Shown here one piece after another: positions 58,587 through 64,000 of a DNA stretch of 64,000 nucleotides (positions are counted from its first letter, which is position 1; every line of letters begins with the position of its first letter). The DNA lies in NCBI GenBank assembly GCA_021464245.1, contig JADCRB010000066.1, positions 1,835,548-1,899,547 on the forward strand, in the 5' to 3' direction. The position numbers and the translations under genes were made by a program. Source of the DNA: Carallia brachiata. Lineage: Eukaryota > Streptophyta > Magnoliopsida > Malpighiales > Rhizophoraceae. Under the pieces are notes generated by a model. It was not told the origin of the DNA and ran no database searches. It saw only the letters and a list, made by a program, of their open reading frames with translations.

Positions 58587-60162
58587 CTCCTCCTTAGCTT
58601 CTTGGATGTTCAGTCCCAAATCACTCCTTAACTTCTCAAATCTAATCCTTGACAAGGACTTGGTCATAATGTCTGCAAGCTGCAAATTAGAATTACAATG
58701 GAGCAAAATAACTTCACCTTCCTGCTGAGCCTCTCTCAAAAAATGATATTTGATCTTAATATGCTTTGTTCTCCCATGAAAAATGGGGTTTTTAGAGATG
58801 GCAATTGCAGATTTGTTATCCACAAAAATCTCAGTAGGCATATCTTGAGGGCATTTCAAATCAGCTAACACCTTCCTGAGCCAAATCCCTTGATTCACAG
58901 CCTCAGCAGCTGCAATATACTCTGCTTCAGCAGTTGACTGAGCTACTGTAGCTTGTTTTTTTGAACTCCAAGTGACCAATGCAGAACCAAGGAAGAAAGC
59001 TTGACCAGAAGTGCTCTTCAAGTCATCAACAGATCCTCCCCAGTCACTATCTGAGTACCCTTTCAGAATTAAATCTCCCTTTCTGCAGTACTTTAACCCA
59101 TAATTTATAGTGCCCTTAATATACTTGAGCACTCTTTTAGCAGCTTGAAAATGTAGCTCACTGGGATTCTGCATAAACCTTGAAAGCAAACTGGTAGCAA
59201 ACATGATATCTGGTCTGGTTGCAGTTAGGTACAGTAGACAACCAATCAAACTTCTGTAAATGGTTGCATCTGTTCTACTGGTTCCATCATCTTTTCTGAG
59301 TTTCTCATTTAACATAAGAGGTGTAGAAACAGACTTGCAATCCTTCAATTTGAATTTCTTCAATACTTCTTTTGCATATTTCACTTGGCTGAGAAAGATA
59401 GCCTCCTGACCTTGTGAGATCTGCATTCCCAAGAAGAATGACATAAAACCTAGGTCAGTCATTTCAAAATCCTTTTTCATATTGGTCTTCAATTCCTCAA
59501 CCAAGCTATTGTTGCTTCCAGTTATCAATAAATCATCTACATAGACTGCAATGATTATCAAATCAGCAAGTGCAGTCTTTACATAGAGGGTAGCTTCACT
59601 GCCGCTTCTTACAAAACCCTGCTGTATGAGATGCTCATCAAGTCTGCTGTACCAAGCTCTTGGGGCCTGCTTTAAACCATATAAAGCTCTCTGCAGTAAA
59701 TACACTTTTTCTTCTTGTCCCTCTTTGACAAAGCCTTCAGGCTGTTCAACATATTTCCTCTTGTAACTGACCATTTAAAAATGCTGATCTCACATCAAGC
59801 TGGAAAACATTCCAATTCTTTTGTGCTGCAAATGCAAGAAGAAGCCTGATAGTGTCCAGTCTACTGACAGGCGCAAAAGTCTCCATGTAGTCCACACCAA
59901 ACTCCTGTGAATATCCCTTCACAACTAGTCTAGCCTTTTGCTTATTCAGTGAACCATCTGCATTGAGCTTTGACTTATAGACCCACTTTATACCAATCAC
60001 TTGCCTGTGAATTGGTCTTTCAACAAGCTTCCAAGTGTTGTTTTTTTCAATCATACTGATCTCTAATTTCATTGCTTCTATCCAAGAAGCTGACCTTGAT
60101 GCTTCTTCAAAGGATACAGGATCAAGAGAGACTTGATTGCTTCTCTCATAAACATCTGCCAA
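58581..60162 (-). CDS. Reverse transcriptase and RNase H of the copia element
   Basis: RT begins near 60162 (SASWIEAMKLEISMIEKNNT, IGIKWVYKSKLNADG, QLDVRSAFLNGQL). It shifts frame near 59752, where two bases (AT) appear missing before YVEQPEGF, and continues with RALYGLKQAPRAWYSRLDEH and the catalytic VYVDDLLITG near 59540. RNase H has GYSDSDWGGSVDDLKSTSG, QSTAEAEYIAAAEA and FVDNKSAIAISKNP. The frame ends at the edge of the 3' LTR. Confidence 0.92.
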
Positions 60163-60211
60163 AGTCCTGGTGCCTCTAACTGGATCATCATCAAACTCAG
60201 CAATAACCTCA

Positions 60212-61705
60212 TCAGAATCTGCATCTGGCAGATTTGGAGCTTGGTTTGTTGTTGTTGTTCAATCTTGAACTGATTTGATCTTTATTCCAATCCCAGCTAG
60301 CTTCTTCATCAAAAACTACACTCCTGCTGACTTCAACTTTCTTAGTTTGCAGATTATAAATCCTATAACCCTTGACATTTGAACTATAGCCCAACATGAT
60401 TCCCATTTCTGCTTTTGCATCAAGCTTAGTTCTCTTAGCTTCAGGAACATAGCTGTAGCATATACAACCAAACACTCTCAAGTGTTGCAAAGAGGGTTTT
60501 ATGCCATGCCAAGCTTCATATGGGGTCTTTTTTCCTCCCAAAGACTTTGTAGGAAGTCTATTTTGCAAATAAACAACAGTGTTTGTTGCTTCTGCAAAGA
60601 AAGTTTTGGGCAACCCCTTTTCAAATAACAAACACCTTCCCATCTCCATTACAAATCTGTTTTTTCTCTCACACACCCCATTTTGTTGAGGTGTATAAGC
60701 AACAGTTAGTTGGTGATGAATACCTTCATCATGACAGAATTGGTTGAACTTTTCAGAAGTGTACTCACTTCCATTATCAGACCTTATCATCTTGAGCTTG
60801 CAACCAGATTGAGTTTCAACCCATGCTTTAAACTTGAAAAAAACTCCAGACACCTCTGACTTCTGTTTCAAGAAATAAATCCAGCACATTCTAGTACAAT
60901 CATCAATGAATAGAATAAAATATCTACTTCCATTCAGTGATGGTGTACTCATAGGTCCACATACATCAGTGTGCAAGAGTTCTAACTTCAATGCTGCTCT
61001 TCTAGCTTGATTAACAGGGAATGGCAACTTACTTTGCTTTCCCAATTGACAGGCTTTGCACACATCAGTCTTTTGTGAAATAGCAGGCACATCTAGCACC
61101 ACTTCATTCTCATACAACAAACTCAAGGTTTTGTAATTAAAGTGTCCTAATCTCTTATGCCAGAGAGTGGACTCATCAACAGAATGAGCTAAAGCTTGAC
61201 ATTGCATGTGCTCCCATTCAACAGAAAAGCTCTTGTTCTTCATCTCAACAGAGATTAATTCACACCCTTGTGAATCTAAAATTTGGCAAGCATTGTTCTT
61301 AAACACCAAAGTATAGCCCTTTTCAATTAACTGACCTACACTAAGTAGGTTTTGTTCAATTTCAGGCACATAAAGCACGTCAGAAATGAGCTTAGTACCT
61401 GTGATAGTGTTGATGGCTACTGTGCCTCTTCCCTTCACATCAATAAACTCACCATTGCCCACTTTCACTCTGGTCTTGAATGACTGATCTAAAGTCTTGA
61501 ACTTGCTCACATCATTTGACATATGGTAGGTACAACCACTGTCAATCAGCCATCCATTTGTTTTACTTCTTTCTTTCCAGCTAGTGACCATGAACAATTG
61601 CTCCTCCTGCTGCTCATTTTCAGCTATTTGAGCTTGCTGTGGCTTCTGCTGCTGATTCCCTTTTGTTTTGCACACTTTGGCCATGTGTCCAAACTTCTTG
61701 CACAC
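60212..61705 (-). CDS. Protease-integrase region of the copia element
   Basis: Protease active site WLIDSGCTYHM near 61520-61555. Integrase: HKRLGHFNYKTL and CKACQLGKQSKL (zinc part), then LLHTDVCGPM, MIRSDNGSEYTS and PQQNGVCERKNR, which hold the DDE residues. The frame ends early near 60212 because of a single-base change at the AAC repeat near 60245. In the neighbouring frame the linker PNLPDADSDEVIAEFDDD connects to RT. Confidence 0.9.
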   Translation of the reverse strand: MCKKFGHMAKVCKTKGNQQQKPQQAQIAENEQQEEQLFMVTSWKERSKTNGWLIDSGCTYHMSNDVSKFKTLDQSFKTRVKVGNGEFIDVKGRGTVAINTITGTKLISDVLYVPEIEQNLLSVGQLIEKGYTLVFKNNACQILDSQGCELISVEMKNKSFSVEWEHMQCQALAHSVDESTLWHKRLGHFNYKTLSLLYENEVVLDVPAISQKTDVCKACQLGKQSKLPFPVNQARRAALKLELLHTDVCGPMSTPSLNGSRYFILFIDDCTRMCWIYFLKQKSEVSGVFFKFKAWVETQSGCKLKMIRSDNGSEYTSEKFNQFCHDEGIHHQLTVAYTPQQNGVCERKNRFVMEMGRCLLFEKGLPKTFFAEATNTVVYLQNRLPTKSLGGKKTPYEAWHGIKPSLQHLRVFGCICYSYVPEAKRTKLDAKAEMGIMLGYSSNVKGYRIYNLQTKKVEVSRSVVFDEEASWDWNKDQISSRLNNNNKPSSKSARCRF

Positions 61706-62808
61706 CCTGCACTGTATATCTGGTCTATACCAGCAAAACCTCTCAGTGTGAGTGGTCTTTTTACAGTGCTTGCAAGGTGGAAAAACCTTCTTTTTCTTCT
61801 CTGACCCTTTGCTGCTCTCAACATCAGCTTTCTCTTTGTCTTTCTTATCTTCAATATGTCTTTTTGAAGTTGAAGATGACTTTCCTTGCTCCTTACTATC
61901 AAGGCTGCTTCATTTGAATCATTTTGCCTGATGGCTCTTCTGAGTTCCAAGGCTTGCAGGGCATTTACCAACTCAGCAAGTTTGAGCTTGCTCAAGTCTT
62001 TGGAATCTTCCAAAGATGAAATTTTTGTTTCATACTTTTCTGGCAAGCAAACAAGAACCTTCTCTACAATTCTCTGGTCAGAAAGTTCTTCTCCTAGCAG
62101 CCTGATCTCATTGACAGTCTTCATCAACCTGTCTGCAAATTCTTTCACAGACTCAGTGTCCTTCATTTTGATAGACTCAAATGCCCTTCTCAAGTTCAAA
62201 ACTTGAATGTTCCTGGTTTGATCACTGCCATGAAACTCCTCCTTCAACTTATCCCAAGCCTCTTTTGCTTCTTCCAAAGATGAAATTTTTGTTTCATACT
62301 TTTCTGGCAAGCAAACAAGAACCTTCTCTACAATTCTCTGGTCAGAAAGTTCTTCTCCTAGCAGCCTGATCTCATTGACAGTCTTCATCAACCTGTCTGC
62401 AAATTCTTTCACAGACTCAGTGTCCTTCATTTTGATAGACTCAAATGCCCTTCTCAAGTTCAAAACTTGAATGTTCCTGGTTTGATCACTGCCATGAAAC
62501 TCCTCCTTCAACTTATCCCAAGCCTCTTTTGCTTCCTCACAAGCCATTATTCTGGAGAAAATAGCATCAGTGACCCCAGAATGAATGCATGTAAGAGCCT
62601 TATAAACTTTGGCTGTTTCTTCACTGTGATACTTTATTTGGGCAACAGTTGGGTTATTGGGCAAAGCAGGTATCTGATCTCCATTCTCAACAAACTTCCA
62701 GAGATCTAGAGACCTCAAGTATGTCTTCATTTTAACTGCCCATACTGGATAATTTTCTCCAGCAAACACTGGAGGTGCTGAAGTAGGAAAAGAGCTGCTG
62801 GTAGCCAT
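61624..62808 (-). CDS. Gag of the copia element, with an internal tandem duplication
   Basis: Starts MATSSSFPTSAPPVFAGENY and has the copia gag core (NYPVWAVKMKTYLRSLDLW, LKEEFHGSDQTRNIQVLNL). An 88-residue segment from EAKEAWDKLK to ETKISSLE occurs twice in perfect tandem. The frame shifts near 61897, where one G is missing (AAGGAAAG). In the other frame two zinc knuckles follow, CKHCKKTTHTERFC and CRVCKKFGHMAKVC, near 61775-61660. Gag forms the particle and binds RNA. The duplicated segment would alter it. Confidence 0.88.
   Translation of the reverse strand: MATSSSFPTSAPPVFAGENYPVWAVKMKTYLRSLDLWKFVENGDQIPALPNNPTVAQIKYHSEETAKVYKALTCIHSGVTDAIFSRIMACEEAKEAWDKLKEEFHGSDQTRNIQVLNLRRAFESIKMKDTESVKEFADRLMKTVNEIRLLGEELSDQRIVEKVLVCLPEKYETKISSLEEAKEAWDKLKEEFHGSDQTRNIQVLNLRRAFESIKMKDTESVKEFADRLMKTVNEIRLLGEELSDQRIVEKVLVCLPEKYETKISSLEDSKDLSKLKLAELVNALQALELRRAIRQNDSNEAALIVRSKESHLQLQKDILKIRKTKRKLMLRAAKGQRRKRRFFHLASTVKRPLTLRGFAGIDQIYSAGCARSLDTWPKCAKQKGISSRSHSKLK
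62007..62534. repeat. Perfect 264 bp tandem duplication inside copia gag
   Basis: 62007-62270 and 62271-62534 are identical by eye, each beginning CTTCCAAAGATGAAATTTTT. 264 is a multiple of three, so the frame is kept. Confidence 0.95.
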
Positions 62809-62887
62809 TTTTCTGGTTTTTTTTGGTAAGGTTCTCTCTTGGTTTTATCCCTCACAAATTCCTAAGGTACAGGTCTCGTAAGATCAC

Positions 62888-62904
62888 ACCAGGCTCTGAT
62901 ACCA
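62888..62904 (-). other. Primer-binding site of the copia element (initiator tRNA-Met type)
   Basis: CTGGTATCAGAGCCTGG on the minus strand next to the 5' LTR; TGGTATCAGAGC is the standard copia primer site in plants. Confidence 0.9.
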
Positions 62905-62905
62905 G

Positions 62906-63387
62906 TGAAAGTGCAAACTGAACTTCAAAGGTTCAAAGAACATAACAAGAAGAACAGAAAATGCAGAAAAAAGAAAACACAGCAGAGAACCTTTTTTTTG
63001 GAGCTAGAAAAAACCACCACACCTTCATCTGTATAAGAAAACCCATTTAAAGGGTCATAGTACAAAAGTAGATACAGCAATGATACAAAAGAGCATGCAC
63101 ACCATGCTTAAAAAGCTACCTAACAAGGCATTGTCTTTCACAAATTCAGAAAAGTGGACTGACAAGAATCCACTAACAAAAGTATGCTTCTAGTAGCAGC
63201 TAAAACTTTTCAAAGTACAAAAAAAGATCATTAGTTGGTAGCTTGAAAAACACATTCCAAGCTTAACCAAAACAACAAAAAAATACATTGCTTGCTGCTG
63301 AAGTTGCTGGTCTGCTGTCACTGCACTTCAGCTCTGACTTTTCAGCATAAAAGGAAGCTTGAACATGCAAGAAGCTAGGCTTCAACA
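62906..63387 (-). repeat. 5' LTR of the copia element
   Basis: 482 bp, followed inwards by the tRNA-Met-type primer-binding site (TGGTATCAGAGCC on minus) with a two-base spacer. Confidence 0.93.
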
Positions 63388-64000
63388 GTATATACATAGA
63401 TGTTTTCCGATTGTATTTTTGTGAGTCAGTTATACAACAAAGAGTAACTCTCAGCTTACTCCACTTTGATTCAATAGCGGAAGTGGGAACTTTGAGTGAA
63501 ATTGCAACTTGATGTGTCCTGGTACACTTCCATTAGAATATTGGAATCAGTTGATAGACAAGTTCTTCGGATGTTGACTTCTGGAAGGAACTAAGAGAAA
63601 GCCATAGAATTATGGAACATAATGCGAACGCAACATCTACTACAGAATTGTTTTCCCTCTTCGAACTTTGTTCTTCGAACTTTAGTATTTTCATTTTAGT
63701 AATCGAAAGTTGATGACAGCATTTAAATGAAAGGAAAAAGTTTGTTATCCGGAGGCAAAATTGCCGAAGAATTTCTTGATTATAAGTCGCTGGATTTTTT
63801 GTACAACCACATAAATTACAAGTGTAATAAAAAAATACTAATTTTCTTTTTCATTTTTTTCGTTGTGTTTCTAATCCACACAATTACACAGCAAATTCAA
63901 TGAGTTACAATCTAAAAATTTTTTTAATAACTTTTCTCTGGCTATGTAACTCATAAAATGAAAGAAAAAGGGGAATAAACAAAATCCGGTTGTCTAGTGT
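63388..64000 (+). other. Continuation of intron 2 of the second reductase gene
   Basis: AT-rich, with no exon 3 motif (PLKNAIDWASRPP-type) in any frame. Taken as intron by position only. Confidence 0.5.

Larger units (their letters stand above)
58101..63387 (-). mobile_element. Ty1/copia LTR retrotransposon inserted in intron 2 of the second reductase gene
   Basis: LTRs 58101-58586 and 62906-63387 begin TGAAAGTGCAAACTG and end GGCTTCAACA on plus, differing at only about five places. Flanking five bases are GTCTA on the left and GTATA on the right, a target duplication with one mismatch. The PBS TGGTATCAGAGCC (minus, about 62889-62904) is the initiator Met tRNA type. The PPT is AAGGAGGAG beside 58587. 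Domain order gag, protease, integrase, RT, RNase H is that of Ty1/copia. The high LTR similarity indicates a young insertion. Confidence 0.95.

Noticed and set aside
61523..62709. Plus-strand frames over the copia gag region
   Set aside because: Antisense shadows; the minus strand has gag and zinc knuckles.

Overview
The window is nuclear DNA of a flowering plant. It carries intron-bearing eudicot genes with AT-rich introns, plant-type LTR retrotransposons and many small AT-rich elements. The host genes recognised are an ABCF4/GCN4-type ABC ATPase, the 6 kDa subunit of mitochondrial ATP synthase, two NAD(P)H:quinone reductases and a BAHD acyltransferase remnant. A woody eudicot such as Citrus is only a guess. 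There is one assembly gap (8813-9795, all N) and a single N at 39017.

Layout: 1-2701, ABCF4-like gene on the minus strand, cut by the window edge, with a 5'UTR intron and TATA box. 2760-4500, AT-rich DNA with a CCGGTT-rich repeat. 4500-8170, the mitochondrial ATP synthase 6 kDa subunit gene (minus, three coding exons). 9796-17050, gene-free DNA with small repeats. 17051-27688, a Ty3/gypsy (Tat-type) retrotransposon on the minus strand (element 1). 27689-28041, the 3' end of a BAHD acyltransferase gene cut off by that element. 28042-36569, mostly gene-free, with possible exons of an unrecognised minus-strand gene (30658-31031). 36570-41472, a 2.45 kb tandem duplication with a lone N at the junction. 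41604-51580, a second copy of the Ty3/gypsy family on the plus strand (element 2). 54138-55815, an intact quinone reductase gene. 57555-58042, the first two exons of a second reductase gene, whose second intron is split by a young Ty1/copia element (58101-63387).

The most striking content is in the two Ty3/gypsy elements. Between integrase and the polypurine tract, in sense orientation, both carry a WUSCHEL-type homeobox gene (18824-19443 and 49180-49791). It has a full WUS homeodomain, a TLPLFP WUS-box in element 1 and an EAR-like LELRL motif before the stop in element 2. It sits behind its own TATA box about 90 bp upstream of the ATG. A second accessory ORF of unknown function, again preceded by a TATA box, follows it. 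The elements therefore appear to have the order gag-pol, TATA-WOX, TATA-ORF3, PPT, LTR. I do not know of a description of this arrangement.

The LTRs of element 1 share R-U5 but have unrelated U3 segments, and no target-site duplication is visible, so it looks like a recombinant of two insertions. Element 2 has lost the integrase core, and its accessory genes carry C-to-T type nonsense changes.

Single-base indels, many at homopolymers, break the ABCF4-like gene, the young copia element and element 1. Residual assembly error should be considered before calling these genes dead.
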